DNA of 64,000 nt from Mixophyes australis (GCA_036250195.1 JAVHZZ010000001.1:398464117-398528116); one strand, 5' to 3'. Positions 1 through 12,094 are shown, numbered from the stretch's first letter. The notes: generated from the sequence alone by a model not told the origin. Numbers and translations: made by a program.

Positions 1-3000
1 CTCTCATTTAATGTTAAAGGGCTGAACAGCCCTCAGAAAAGGGGTAAGCTTTTCACTACCCTCAAACTCTATTCGGGCGATATAATTTTCCTTCAAGAAA
101 CACACTTCCAACACAATTCCCATCCCGAACTCCGTTCAAAAGCATATCCTGATACACACCATGCATGTGATCACACATCTAAAAAACGGGGAGTTACAAT
201 CTTATTTGCCCGCCATCTCACCTTCGAACCCATTGATTCCCTAGCAGACAAAGAGGGTAGGTACCTTATCTTAGTAGGCAGAATTAATAATAAACTTTAC
301 ACCCTGGTTAATGTATATGCTCCCAACCAACACCAGAACCGCTTTTTCTCAAAACTAGATGTCTTAGTGTCCCGTCTGCGTCAGGGAGACCTTATCGTAG
401 CGGGAGACTTTAATACTGTCTTGAATAACTCCTTGGACCGTTCCACCCCTGTGGCCGCACCCTCTTCCGCTTCGGACCCAACATCCTCCAAGTCGCTCCT
501 CAGTCTCATGAAATCCCAGCTTCTTTACGACTCCTGGAGAGTGAAAGAACCGACTGCGCGTGATTATACATATTACTCTCCACCCCATCATTCTTATTCA
601 CGAATAGACATGATCCTGCTCAGCCATGATTTAGCATTGAGACTCCAGACGGCTCAAATACATCCGATAATCTGGTCTGACCACTCTCCAATTTCTATAG
701 ACCTCTGCGGCTTCTCAAACCGCCCCCGCCCCATGACGTGGCGCCTCAATGATTCTCTATTACACAACGTGGATATACTCTCCCAGCTCGGGGCTCGCCT
801 TGAAGAATTCTTCGAACTCAATGACACCCCAGAGATCTCTAGGACTACTCTTTGGACGGCACATAAGGCAGTCCTGAGGGGACACTTAATCAGCATTGCC
901 TCTAGGAAGAAAAAAGAAACTTTCACCTTGACTAACGATCTATCCCTCAAACTTCAATCCCTAGAAACCCAACACAAAACCACTCCAGACCCTGCCACTT
1001 TACTAGCCCTCCGCGAGACCAAGGCCCAACTTGATCTCCTTTTTTCCAAACAAGTAGCCAAACGCCTTAAATGGCTCCGTCAATCCTTTTATGAAAAGGG
1101 AGACAAGGCGGACAAAATCCTAGCGGCACGGCTTCGCTCAGCCAGGACCCACAAAAACATTATAGCAATCCGGGATTCCAACAACCAACATCACCACGAC
1201 CCCACTGCTATTAGAGAGGCTTTCCAACAATACTATTCCGCCCTCTATAACCTCACAGGCCCACCCCCCTCCTCACAACACTCCAACGCAACACTGATCT
1301 CAGACTTCCTTGCTACATCTAAACTCCCTAAGCTATCCCCTCAAGCCCTTCAACAGCTTAATGAAGAAATCTCAATAGAGGAAATCCAACTCGCTATTAA
1401 GTCACAAAAAAGTGGCAAATCCCCAGGCCCCGATGGCTTTACAGCATTCTATTACAAGAAATTTTTGGGCTTGCTTGCTCCCCACCTGCACTCTCTGTAC
1501 AATGGTGCCCTTCAAGGGACCCCCTTCCCACCTGAAATGCTCGAAGCCAGAATTGTAGTCATCCCAAAAGATGGAAAGGACCCACTCCACTGCGCCAGCT
1601 ACAGACCCATTTCCCTCCTCAACCTGGACCTGAAGATATATGCTAAATTTCTGGCAAATCGCCTGAATGAATTTCTCCCATCATTGATCCACTATGACCA
1701 GGTGGGTTTCATTCCGGGGCGCCAGGCGAGAGATAACACCAGGAGAGCCATTGATGTCATCCACATTGCAAACACCAGGAGATCCCCCACTATTCTTCTC
1801 TCTCTGGATGCTGAAAAAGCATTTGATAGGATCTCCTGGGGTTTTATGAGAGCAGCTCTCGAGGCCTTTGGCTTCACTGGTGATTTTCTCACCGGCGTCC
1901 TGGCACTGTATTCCTTGCCCTCGGCTAAAGTCCTGATCAACGGCACACCTTCAAATTCGTTATCCATCCAAAACGGTACGAGACAAGGTTGCCCCCTCTC
2001 TCCCCTTATTTTCGCTCTAGTAATTGAACCATTGGCCTCCCAAATTCGATCTAATCCTAACGTTTCGGGCGTGCAGGTGGAGGACATCAACTCTAAGGTT
2101 TCACTTTTTGCGGACGATGTCCTGCTATCGCTTTCTCAGCCGGCCATCTCCCTCCCCAACCTCTTTAAGATTCTCCAGACCTACAGTGAGATATCGAATT
2201 ACAAAATAAACTATACAAAATCAGAGGCCATGCTGCTTCATGTCCCCCCTCAGGAGGCCGAACTGTTACGGTCCTTTTTCAAATTCAAATGGCAGACCAG
2301 GAAAATAAAATATTTGGGAATCTATCTTACATCTCGTTATGACCTCCTCTATCAGGAAAACTTCCCACCTCTATTTTCCAAAACACAATCCGATTTGGCA
2401 TCCTGGAACCGTCTCATCATCTCATGGCTGGGTAGGATCATAGCAGTTAAAATGAATATCATACCCAAATGGTTATATCTCTTCCAAACTCTACCAGTTG
2501 CGGTCCCTGCCATCCTCCTATCCAATATCCAGAAAGCTCTGACACGTTTTATTTGGAATCACAGGCCCCCAAGGGTCTCGCTCAACATTCTCAAAAAACC
2601 CATCTCTAGTGGAGGCAGGGGACTACCTGATATTAAGTTATATTATCTGGCTTCCCATTTCTCACAAATTGTTGCATCATACGCCCCCTCGGGTTCCACC
2701 TCATGGCTTGACCTAGAGGCGGCACATTTAGCTCTCCCTGATTTCACCTCATTATGGGGTCTATCCCCTATACACCGTCCCCCTCCATCCAAATTACTTC
2801 CTACCACTAAATTTGATATCAAGATGTGGGATTCTCACTCCTTCAAATTGAAACTCACATCTGCCCTTTCCCCCCTGACTCCCATTTGGTTTAACCCTAT
2901 ATTTCCTCCTGGCCTCTCCAAGGTACGACACCGCCATTGGACTCAAGCCGGGCTCAAATTCCCATCAGATTTCTCTAAACAAGGCCAGTGGCTTCCGCTA

Positions 3001-3795
3001 GCAGAACTCCAACCTCCCCCCCAGCTCGAGTGCTTAACCCTTTCGAGTTCTTCCAAATTACCCACTTTTTACGTTCCCTACCACCCAAATCTCTACTACG
3101 TTCCCTTACCCCATTCGAAAAGCTTTGCAAACTTCACCCTATGGATAGGGGTATGATATCACAACTTTATAATATCTTTCTTGAATCCACTATCCATCCA
3201 CAACTCTCACATGAAGCTGACTGGGAGAGGGATTTGGGCCCCCCCCCCAGATGAGGAGGCCTGGGAGGACATGAGACTGGGGATAGCTAAGAGCTCCATA
3301 TCGACTAAACTAAAAGAGACATCCTATAAAATCTATTATCGCTGGTATTATACCCCTACCCGTCTCCACGCAATGTTCCCCTCCTCGTCACCCGACTGCT
3401 GGCGGAGCTGTGGCCACAGGGGATCAATGCTACACATCTGGTGGACTTGCCCAGTTATCACCCCCTTCTGGGACGCGATCCATGGCTTTATCAACACTCT
3501 ATTTGAGGCTCCCGTGGCGAAGGACCCCTGGATCTTCCTCCTTTGTTATCCTCCCCCAGACCTTGATAAATTTTCTAGAAAACTAATTGCACATATCCTC
3601 ACAGCCGCTAAATCCCTTATAGCCCTTAATTGGAAACGTACCTCTTCTCCATCTCTCTCTGCCCTTAAAAAGCAAATCTGGCACGTAGCAGCCATGGAAG
3701 AAATTACGTACTATTTACATGATAGAGGTTACGCTTTCAACCAAGTGTGGGCTCCTTGGCAGTTTGCAGCACGCTCGTTCCCCTCTGGCCCTTAA
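1..3795 (+). CDS. L1 ORF2: endonuclease-reverse transcriptase, two frameshifts
   Basis: The protein nicks target DNA and reverse-transcribes LINE RNA at the nick. Frame 1 is open from base 1 without a start codon in view. The APE-type endonuclease covers roughly the first 240 codons: NVKGLNSPQKR, FLQETH, VNVYAPN, AGDFN, YSRIDMI and SDHSPI are all readable. The RT domain has SPGPDGF, the RPISLLN block, GFIPGRQ, DAEKAFDRI, GTRQGCPLSPL and the catalytic FADD near 2110. Frame 1 stops at 3156, but homology moves to frame 3 at a C7 run (3016-3022), where FFQITHFLRSLPPK follows, and back to frame 1 at a C10 run (3239-3248). The C-terminal CX3CX7HX4C lies near 3410-3455, and the frame ends at 3795. 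Apart from these two homopolymer breaks I see no internal stop. Confidence 0.92.
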
Positions 3796-4180
3796 TGACT
3801 CTGTTGTGACCCGTGTGCGGCGGGCAGGATTCGGTCCCCGTCCCACCATCCCCTGACCCTCTAACATTCATAATCTCACCTCCTTTCCGATTACACTCAT
3901 GCATCAACCTTTGTGGTCTTCCCTTTCCCTTCCCTCCTAATTCTCCTTCACCCCTCCCCCTTCCATTCTACTTTTTCCATTATTGTATCTTACATTTATA
4001 CAAAAGTATAAAAGGAAAATATGGTCAATGTATCTCTCATGTTGTCAAAAAAAACTTTTTCTTTAGACTACATTACAATGTTAATGCCCTTCTATGTATA
4101 CTTTGTAAACTTTTGACTTCGTATTGTATATACCTTTTCCTGTTTGACCATTCAAAATAAAGAATTTAAAAAAAAAAAAA
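1..4180 (+). mobile_element. L1-clade LINE, 3' part
   Basis: This is a non-LTR retrotransposon whose 5' end (5'UTR, ORF1 and the first codons of ORF2) lies before the window. The reading frame is already open at base 1 inside the endonuclease domain. ORF2 runs to 3795 with two frame breaks, followed by a ~360-bp 3'UTR (3796-4155), an AATAAA signal at 4156-4161 and a poly(A) tail to 4180. The order endonuclease, reverse transcriptase and C-terminal CX3CX7HX4C motif is that of the L1/Tx1 group, and the RT box and long C-terminal region are L1-like. I did not find a 5' target-site copy because the 5' end is outside the window. L1 against Tx1 placement needs a tree. Confidence 0.93.
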
Positions 4181-4234
4181 GATATTGCTTCTCTCTTCGC
4201 ATAAGAAAAGGCTGTATTCTGGCAATGTTTTTTT

Positions 4235-5340
4235 AGGTGGAACTGACAGTACTGGGAGAGAGTCTGTATATGTGGAAAAAAACAGAGGGCGAAGTCAAGT
4301 GTGACACCAAGTCAGCAGGCTTAGGAGACTGTGGTGTTATTAACAGTGAGGGAGATTTGAGGGAAGGTGGTGATTCTGGCAGGAGGGAAGATAAAAAGCT
4401 ATGTTTTGTATATGTTGAGCTTTAGGTAGGGTTGGGACATCCATGTGAAGATAGCTGAAAGACTGTTGGTTACACGAGATAGTACAGAAGGGAAGTGGTC
4501 AGGGTAAGATATCTAGATTTTGGTGTCATTAGCGTAAAGGTGGTACTGGAGGTCAAATGAGCAAATTAGTGTCACAAGAGAAAAGATGTACAATGAAATA
4601 AGTAAAGGGCCAAGAACAGCGCCTTGGGAGACCCCAACTGGTAGTCGGAGTGGAGAGGGGGATGTGCCATGTATAGAAACACTAAGGAGCAATTCAAAAG
4701 GTGGGAAGTGAACCAGAAAAGAACTGTATCATGAAGGCTACTGGAGTGAAGGGTGTGTAGGAGAAGAGGGTGAACAGCAGTGTCAAATGCAGTAGAGAGG
4801 GCCAGGAGAATGGGTAAGGAGAAATGAATCTTAGACTTTCCAGTAAGTAGATCATCAGTCACTTTCGTGAGAACAGATTCAGTGGAATGTTAGGAATAGA
4901 TGCCCGTTTGCAGAGAGTCGAGAATGAAGTGAAAGGAGAGAAAGTGAGACAGGCATTTGTACAGTAATCACTCAAGTAGTTTGGAGGCAAAGAGGAGGAA
5001 AGAAATAGGGTGGTAGTTAGAGACAGAGGCTGGATCAAGAGATGGTTCATTTAGAATTGGTGAGATGAGCGCATGTTTAAGAAGGATGGAAATGGATGGA
5101 TGCCAGTGGAGAAAGACAGGTTGAAGAGGTGAGTTAGAGGTGGGCATGCAGTGGAGGAGAGAAAACAGAGAAGTTTGGAGGGAATAGGGTGGAGGGGACA
5201 AGTTGTAGGGTGAGATGACAAGATGAGCGTAGAGACTTCTTCAGTTACTGGAGAGACCGAATTAAGGGTGGATTGGGGAATGTAGGTGAAGGTGGGTAGA
5301 GTGAGTTGAAGGTGGCAAAGAGGTGATGTGGGTTAGAAGA
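4235..5340 (-). pseudogene. L2-clade LINE reverse transcriptase, decayed
   Basis: Reading the minus strand from 5340 down gives a degraded L2/CR1-like reverse transcriptase spread over several frames. Recognisable blocks in order are LNEPSLDPASVSNYHPIS (near 5020-5080), VTDDLLTGKSK and LSTAFDTAVHPLLLHTLHS (near 4760-4865), the YQLGSPKA block (near 4625), YHLYANDT (near 4520-4545), RVTNSLSAIFTWMSQ (near 4430-4470) and LGVTLDF (near 4285-4310). The catalytic YADD is mutated to YAND. Many frameshifts and stops separate the blocks, so it is a dead fragment. Neither a 5' part nor a 3' tail is visible; the downstream side meets the poly(A) of the L1 at 4180, so the L1 may have inserted beside or into it. 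Confidence 0.85.
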
Positions 5341-5524
5341 CTGGGTGAAAATTAGAGATTTGAAGAATGTTCAAATCTCATTTGTTACAGTCAGCCAAAT
5401 GAAAGTTACTCTAGCAACCATTTACTTTTTTGTTGACTTATCAAAAGTTTCAGAAAGACATATAATCCTCGGTGTTGATTTTAAAACATTTTTAGACCTG
5501 TTTCTAGATAGAACGTCTTGCTTC

Positions 5525-5874
5525 GGACAATCGGGTAGGGTACATAATTGCGACTAGGGAAATGTCGGCTCTAAACCTGGCAACATTAAAATGTTGGCAT
5601 GCTAAATGTCAACACAACTATTATACTGTCAGTTGACAATGTCTACAGTGTGATTGGCAACATGCAATGACAATGCTATACCCCAGACCCACCGCCAGTA
5701 GTGTTTTAATGTTGGCATTGTGATTGGCGACATTGTACATGTTGCCAATCACACTGTAGACATTGTCAACATATCAGCATAATAGAAGTGTTGGCATTTA
5801 GCCTGCCGAAATTTTCATGTCGACAGGTTAAGTGCCGACATTTCCTCGCTATTATGACTGGCACCGGGACAATC
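5525..5874. mobile_element. hAT-like palindromic MITE with 8-bp TSD
   Basis: The direct repeat GGACAATC lies at 5525-5532 and 5867-5874. The element between (5533-5866) is a long imperfect palindrome: the arm GACAATGTCTACAGTGTGAT near 5636 is the reverse complement of the stretch at 5741-5770, and outer arms near 5550-5600 pair with 5785-5850. The right end read inward begins CGGTGCCAGTCATAATAGCG, a CpG variant of the CAGTG hAT terminus; the left end is more decayed. There is no ORF. The class is inferred from the 8-bp duplication and terminus. Confidence 0.72.
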
Positions 5875-6384
5875 AGCTATATCAATTCAACCTGCTAAAC
5901 TCTGATTTTATGATACCTGGCTCCTGAAGACGAGCTCTGAAAAATCTTTTACTCACTACTCCAGTGCTCACAATATGCCTTAATTGAATAGACTACATAT
6001 TTTAATTAAACACCTTTAAGTGCAGATATTACCACCATATCCTGATCAGATCATTCTGCCACCTCCATACAAATTGATATTTCAGCAACCCAGACTGCCA
6101 TTTGGGCAGTGGTGATGAGATGAAACAATGCTTCTTGATAAGATTCATTCTGATGAGATTACTCAAGCCTTTCGAAAATATTTTAACCGTAGCCTCACGG
6201 AGAATATTTCTTTCTCCACAATTTGGTAGGCTTACAAAGACTGCTATCTGTGGTAGACTAATGACTATTGCATTAACTAGGAAAAGGGATTCTTGAAGAA
6301 ACAAAAGCATAAACCATCCAAAACAATTAGAGCCAGCTCAACAATCTTCTATCCACTAAAATGGTTCCAACAGAGGTTCTACGG
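5875..6384. other. No recognised feature
   Basis: AT-rich unique-looking sequence. Short ORFs on both strands here have no recognisable domain. Confidence 0.5.
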
Positions 6385-6447
6385 CAGGGGTTGGCAACCT
6401 TTTTCTATCGGAGTGCCGGCTAAAATCTAGTCAAGCCCAGGTGTGCC

Positions 6448-6466
6448 AGTTGTGTGTGTATGTATG

Positions 6467-6516
<50 letters not shown>

Positions 6517-6520
6517 TATC
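6448..6520. repeat. (TG)n/(TATG)n/(TA)n microsatellite
   Basis: A TGTGTG start passes into TATG and then a long TA run, ending near CATATATATC. Such a run is prone to slippage and could be length-variable. Confidence 0.95.
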
Positions 6521-6599
6521 TATATCTCATTTTATGAGTAAGGGACCAGCAAAAAAAAAAATGTTATGCCGCACAGTAGTGCCCCAGTTCACATCATAC

Positions 6600-6870
6600 C
6601 TCATAATTGTGCCCCCAATTCATCTTATGCCACATAGTTGTGCCCCCAATTCATACTTTGCCACAGTTGCCCCCCTAAATGCATAGTATTTCACAGTTGC
6701 CCCCATAAATACATAGTATTTCACAGTTGCCCCCATAAATACATAGTATGTCACAGTTGCCCCCAGAAACACATAATATGCCACAGTTGCCCCCAGAAAC
6801 ACATAGTATGCCACAGTTGCCCCCAGAAACACATAGTATGCCACAGTTGCCCCCAATACATTTTATGCCA
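6600..6870 (+). repeat. 30-31-bp minisatellite, about 9 copies
   Basis: Successive units share GCCCCCAGAAACACATAG followed by TATGCCACAGTT, with variants such as GTGCCCCCAATTCAT at the left edge. The period is 29-31 bp over about nine units. The left-most units are close in sequence to the array at 19306-19750. Open frames across it on both strands are repeat artefacts. Confidence 0.93.
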
Positions 6871-7024
6871 CATTAATGTCCCCATTGACTCCTATGGCCT
6901 CAGAATTGGAAAAAAATTTTAGGACACTAATAAATTAATAAAAAATGATATAATTTTATACTTACCTCTTCTTGCAGTGAAACGGTCCGCAAAGGTGCTT
7001 GGGAGGAACTGCGCTGCCGGCACT

Positions 7025-7208
7025 GACCTGCTGCGCAGGCGCAGCAGTTCAGCTCTTCTCCGGCTGTCATTTTTAATAAATGACAGCCGGAGAAGTGCTG
7101 AGCTGTTGCGCTTGCGCAGCAGTTCAGTGTTGGGGAAGGAATGACAGCCAGAGAAGAGCTGAACTGCTGCGCTTGCGCAACAGTTCAGCTCTTCTCCGGC
7201 TGTCATTT
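7025..7208. repeat. Alternating inverted repeats
   Basis: The segment CAGTTCAGCTCTTCTCCGGC plus TGTCATTT (7040-7076) is followed at once by its reverse complement (7080-7117), then by another reverse copy near 7140-7175 and a forward copy near 7181-7208. A TTTTAATAAA spacer separates the first two, giving a strong hairpin. GCGCAGGCGCAGCAG-type motifs lie at the arm tips. Confidence 0.88.
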
Positions 7209-7261
7209 AGAACAGTCGGACGGCGTGCCAGGACTCAAGGGGCTGCGTGCCACCCCCGGCG

Positions 7262-8620
7262 ATTACTTTGATTATTGATAATTAATTGCACTGTACTGTT
7301 ACATAAATAGTTGTTCTTTGTATATTCTTGACAAACACGGCCAACATTGTATTATAAGTTCAACTTTATTTGTTGCTTTCATTTATATGTTCAATGTAAA
7401 GTTTTTCACATAATGTTTCTAATGAAGATGGATTAAAAAAACAACTTTCAGGAACTATCCCAGATTCCTACCCTCTTCCACAAAACTCTTCTTCTTAAGC
7501 ATCAATATTTATTACTCCTGAGGAGATGCTTGAAACAATATAAACCCTTAAATCTGCATCTTCTCCTAGTCCAGATGGATTTATAAGACATTTAAAAACA
7601 TCTTAGACCCTGAAATGTATTCAGTTCTCTTTTACATGTGCAAATTACATAAGAAGACACAACTAAAACAAATGAAACATTATAAGGAGGTAGAGAGGGC
7701 CAAATTTGTGAGCGTTACTTTCTACTGCTGCTTCTTTCCTTGTATAATTGTTGCGAGGAGAGGATGGAGTGTACTTACTGCAACGCTGTGTGTTGGCCAT
7801 AAGCACTTTGATCTGGTGAAACCATAACTGTGCGATGAAATTTTAATCAAACCCTTTTCTGGTTTTATTTTTTATATACTTGAATATTTTTTTAAACAAA
7901 TTGAATGAATGAGAATGTTTTTCTTTATTAAAGGAGACCATTGAAAACTATAAAAACTAAAAGTTGAAAATATTTTTACTAAAATTATACATAGGACATA
8001 TAAATAATCTGATAAAGCAACACAATGTAACATAATTAATAGCTCATGTGTTATGTGACAGATTGTTTACATTTTGTGAAAGTGTTTTTCAAAATTAAAA
8101 AACAATTCTTCCATTTTTACAATAGAGGGAAACTTGTAGAATGGCCATTTTTTCAAAAAGTTGACTTTTACTTTGTACTTATGATGGTTGTTAATGATCA
8201 TTTTAATTTGTATTCTTGCTTGGGGATTTGATTTATACACACATTATCTCCTTCCATTTGCTTGGTATAGTGTTAGTGATAAGTCAACAAAAAAAAAAAT
8301 GGGCCTGCAGATAACTATTTAATGGACAAAATAAGCAACATAATGGGGTTATCATTTCTGAAAACTGTAAACATTTATCAGTCACATCAGGTTCTTGAAA
8401 TAAATTTTCAATAAATATTCTTCGGTGTAGTGAGTCTTTACCCAGCTTGAGATATGAGATATAGTATGATGTATGTGTGGGCAAAGTCCAGCCTGGTAAT
8501 CTGAGACATGAGTTTACCATACCTACTGCTGTATGTCTAATACATAAAGCTTGCAAGGGAGTTTGTGATTTAACCATATTCTTCCATTTGATGGCAATTA
8601 AAGAAAACATTGTAAAGATA
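7262..8620. other. AT-rich, no recognised feature
   Basis: Low-complexity AT-rich sequence with only short, stop-broken ORFs on both strands. No repeat ends, RNA gene or coding motif recognised. Confidence 0.6.
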
Positions 8621-8802
8621 CTAGGGGCTAGATTTACTAAGCTGCGAGTTTGAAAAAGTGGGGATGTTGCCTATAGCAACCAATCAGATTCTAGCTGTCA
8701 TTTTGTAGAAGGTACTAAATAAATGAAAGCTAGAATCTGATTGGTTGCCACAGGCAACATCCCCACTTTTTCAAACCCGCAGCTTAGTAAATCTAGCCCT
8801 AG
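8621..8802. mobile_element. Palindromic MITE, family M1 (copy 1)
   Basis: A near-complete inverted repeat. The left arm has CTAGGGGCTAGATTTACTAA, then GCTGCGAGTTTGAAAAAGTG, and the sequence CAACCAATCAGATTCTAGC; the right arm is its reverse complement ending TTTACTAAGCTGCG when read inward. The centre near 8710-8730 is AT-rich. Two more copies occur at 22161-22560 and 24641-24815. Termini with a possible CTA/TWA flank hint at a Harbinger-type origin, which is inference. Confidence 0.88.
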
Positions 8803-10083
8803 ATGTTCACAAACCAAAACAATCATTTTTTTTTTTCTATTTAGTCTTCTTTTGTCCATGAAATTTGCTAAGAAAAGTATTATGCAAGTGGATACTTAAC
8901 TCTGTGAGCCTGATGGAGATCATGCTCTATATGAGTCAGAATGAAGGACCGTGCTTGAATTACCTGATATTTTTATACATTTCCTGTCCATTATCTCCAA
9001 CTTTTTCCTGGTAGTCTTCTATTACAATGATACATGTGGGAAAAGTAAGAGTGAATAAAAAATGGGTCAATTTTATTACAGTTAACATTTAATGATCAGT
9101 ATGTATGATACAAAAAACACACTCACACAACATATATCTTCATAGAAAAACAAATGTTTTCATTTATTTCAATATTGAAATGTATGGAATCAGGAACTGT
9201 GGTGTGGCAATTCTTCACTTAATAACATTCAACCACCAGTAATCATCATTTGCCACCTATTCACACTGTGATTGTCATTTGACAAATTCTATCCATCTGT
9301 AAATATAAAATTGGGAAAATTCATCAATACATTAACAATAAAAGAAGAACATATTATGTGCATTCTTGAAATTATACATATACATAAATATATACATGGA
9401 TTAACAAATACATTTAAAAAAGACTCTCTATTGTACATGTATGGACAACAACATATACATGCATATAACGAATATACAGAGGAATATATTAGTTTAAAAC
9501 ACATATGTGGTCAGAAATATACTCATATATACAATGGATAGTGGACTAATATAGATAAGCATAAATACAGATAAACTTTATTGCTTAAGTGGAACTAGCC
9601 GTTTCCTTGACCTTCCTGTGCACAATGTACTTGGTGGTGGAGTGCTTAAGCTGGAGTTGGTTGGCATGGGTGAGGTGTGTTCCACCAGCTCAATCATAGT
9701 GGAGGAGACATCAGCTGGCCTCTGTCTAGCTCAGGCAGTTGTGATTGTATATCTATTGATATTTAAAAATGACTTTTGACAAATGTTGATACTCTAGAGA
9801 AAGTGAAAAGACTGGGGTTATGTGGTTGCAAACAATTTTGAATAATAGTTATTATTAAGCCACCTTCATAAGAATGTTTAATTGTGGACTCCACATTGGC
9901 CATGGGAAGGCTCTGGGTTCCGATTTCTAGGAAGTCGGGGAGGAGAGCTTGAGGAGCTTTTACATAAAAGGTAAAACCAAGAGACAGCAAAGGGTGGACA
10001 AGGGTAGCAATTCTGCAGAATACAATAGTAGCAAGTGCTAATAAGTTGCCACTTTTGGATGACAATCTTCAGGATGATCCAGT
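8803..10083. other. AT-rich, no recognised feature
   Basis: Mostly AT-rich, including a stretch rich in ATACATATA-like words at 9360-9545. A more balanced block at 9590-9740 has no ORF of note. Nothing assignable. Confidence 0.55.
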
Positions 10084-10701
10084 GCTTAATCCATACTTGC
10101 CAACTGTCCCTGAATGTCAGGGAGACTCCCTGAAATAGGGGTGATCTCCTTCACTCCCTGAAGAGTCTGGCATTCTCCCTAAAGCTGAGCCAATACAAGA
10201 CGTGGTTGGCTTCGCCATCTGTGGCATGATGACACAGTTCAGAAATTGTGTCCTATGTCCATGTATTGATGCCTATGGAGGTGGCCATTTTCATGGAGAC
10301 CAAGATTTAATCGAAGACAACATGACTTCAGTAATGCAGACAGAAATGTAAAAGACACTTCAGTCTCTAGCGATTCATTAGCTGCTTTTCTTTAACGCAT
10401 AGTTGCCTACTCTCTAAGAATGTCCGGGAAACTCCCGCATTTCTGGGAGATCTCCCGGGCTCCCAGGAAAGCAGGGCAACCTCCCAGTTCTTGCCTCCGC
10501 AATAGATAAGTGGTGGGGGTGCGGCTTAATGACATAAATATCGTGTCATCTTAACCCCTGCTGCAATTTGCCAAGATTATGACAAATGTTTAGGGGGCGG
10601 TGCCAAAATGATGTAATTCATCAAGCCCCGCCCCCGCATGCCCACCTCCCCCGGGATCTCCCTGAAGCCAATGAGGAAAAGTTGGCAAGTATGGCTTAAT
10701 C
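10084..10701. mobile_element. hAT-like MITE with perfect 8-bp TSD, internal second head
   Basis: GCTTAATC is duplicated exactly at 10084-10091 and 10694-10701. The element (10092-10693, 602 bp) begins CATACTTGCCAACTGTCCC and ends in the reverse complement AGTTGGCAAGTATG. Starting at 10398 there is a second terminus-like stretch, CATAGTTGCCTACTCTC, followed by a CCGGGAAACTCCCG-type block that parallels the GGGAGACTCCC block near 10130. The element is therefore a compound of two related halves. There is no ORF. Confidence 0.85.
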
Positions 10702-11748
10702 AAAAGGATTTTGTGCATAGACAGCGGATGAGAGCATGTGTGTGTAGTGGTGCACTCTCTTAAATGTATGTGTGTATTTTCAAAGTGTTTGTTTTAAAAA
10801 AAATGTAAGTGGAGTTTAAATAATTTTGAAATATTTCAAAAGAAGAAAGGGAGAGTGTTTGTGTCTGTTTGTTAATTAAAAGTGATGTTTACGATTAAAA
10901 TTAGGCAAAGGGGGGTGGCTCAGTGTATGCATGTGTTTGTCTTTTGTATGAGATGGGTGGTGAACTTTACCTACATGTGCCTTCAAATCTATTCCAGCTG
11001 CTAAAACTACAATATAACATAACAGTCACCTGTATATCCACAGATTTGGATGTGCACTCAATCTTACATGTCAATTTTCTTTTCTCCTGCTGTCCAGACT
11101 CTTCCTTTTATGAGCAAGGTAGGCTGAGGAAATATTTTAATTGAATAGGAAGAGAAAAGTAGAAATTTGGGCACGACATTTGAATTCAATAGGTTCCTTA
11201 GAATAGTCTATCCAAGTCTTGAACTCTCTACCATGGGCTCTGTCCCCTGTTCTTCCAATGTCAGGGGGGACATTCTATAACAACCGTAGCGCTGCTGTGT
11301 TAATGTACGTTGCAGTAACAATGGTGACTAGGAGATGTTATCCAAATCTGACACCATGCATTTTGCTTGGTTTTTGCTTTCATGTAACTATTTCTGTGTA
11401 ACATTTGCAAATTGATTTGTCACTTCTGAACCTCTCAAAATGAGTAGATTTCTGAAATTTGCAGAATTACTGTGCCACATCTGATCCATAGGTGTGCACA
11501 ATACATTTCCTTAATGTGTACATCCAGGGAAATCTAAAGGGTTTATTTTGAGCAGCAGCATGCTGCCAGAGAGTCATATCTATTGCTGCCTAGCAATGTG
11601 TGCTTAACATGTCTAGAATTATTTTCATGAGGTCAATCCCCCCTATCATTATCATGTCCTCCCAATCCCTCCCCCCATATAATTTTGCACTCAATCATCC
11701 CCCCATATCATCAAATTCTCTATCAACCCACCCAATTCCCTCTCCTCA
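10702..11748. other. No recognised feature
   Basis: AT-rich to mixed sequence. C- and T-rich words such as CCCCCATATCAT recur loosely at 11635-11750. Short ORFs near 10923-11144 and 11219-11401 show no domain. Confidence 0.55.
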
Positions 11749-11914
11749 CTTACTTACAGGGCCGTAACTAGGGCTGTGCGACAGGGGTGACCGCCCAGGG
11801 TGCAATGCTGAAGGGGGGCGCAATTTAGGAATATTTAATGTTAATTTGGTTAAAATTGAGGGCTAAGGGGGGCGGCATCTGTCTTTCTCGCACAGGGCAC
11901 TAGAATTCTAAGTT

Positions 11915-12094
11915 TGACAAATGAGGCTGAATAGGACGAATGCACTTAAAGGGCGACAGGGTTTGTAGTAAGCTGTACAAATACCTGAAGGTGTTAACAT
12001 GGGTTGGCCCGACCAATGTGTAATCCAGTGGGAGGGACCTTGATTGATATAGGAGGCTGCACTTCCTGTTCTGGTTCATTCCACAGCACAAGAT
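11915..12094 (+). repeat. Ngaro split direct repeat A1
   Basis: A 180-bp unit beginning TGACAAATGAGGCTGAATAG and ending CAGCACAAGAT. By eye it is identical to 18526-18705. It forms the 5' end of the element and precedes a pyrimidine-rich leader. Confidence 0.95.

Larger units (their letters stand above)
6385..7260. repeat. Composite repeat, possibly hAT-derived, with internal minisatellite
   Basis: The left end CAGGGGTTGGCAACCTTTTT at 6385 resembles hAT non-autonomous termini. It is followed by a TG/TA microsatellite, a 30-31-bp tandem array and an inverted-repeat block. The right end near 7250 (GTGCCACCCCCGGC) may be a worn terminus. I could not match a target duplication, so the class and the right edge are uncertain. 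Confidence 0.45.

Noticed and set aside
6600..6870. Possible CRISPR array
   Set aside because: The units are contiguous with no unique spacers, and the window is eukaryotic. It is a minisatellite.
6620..6922. ORFs of 78 and 94 codons on both strands with repeated residues
   Set aside because: They only reflect the 30-bp minisatellite, whose period is a multiple of three. No start context or domain.
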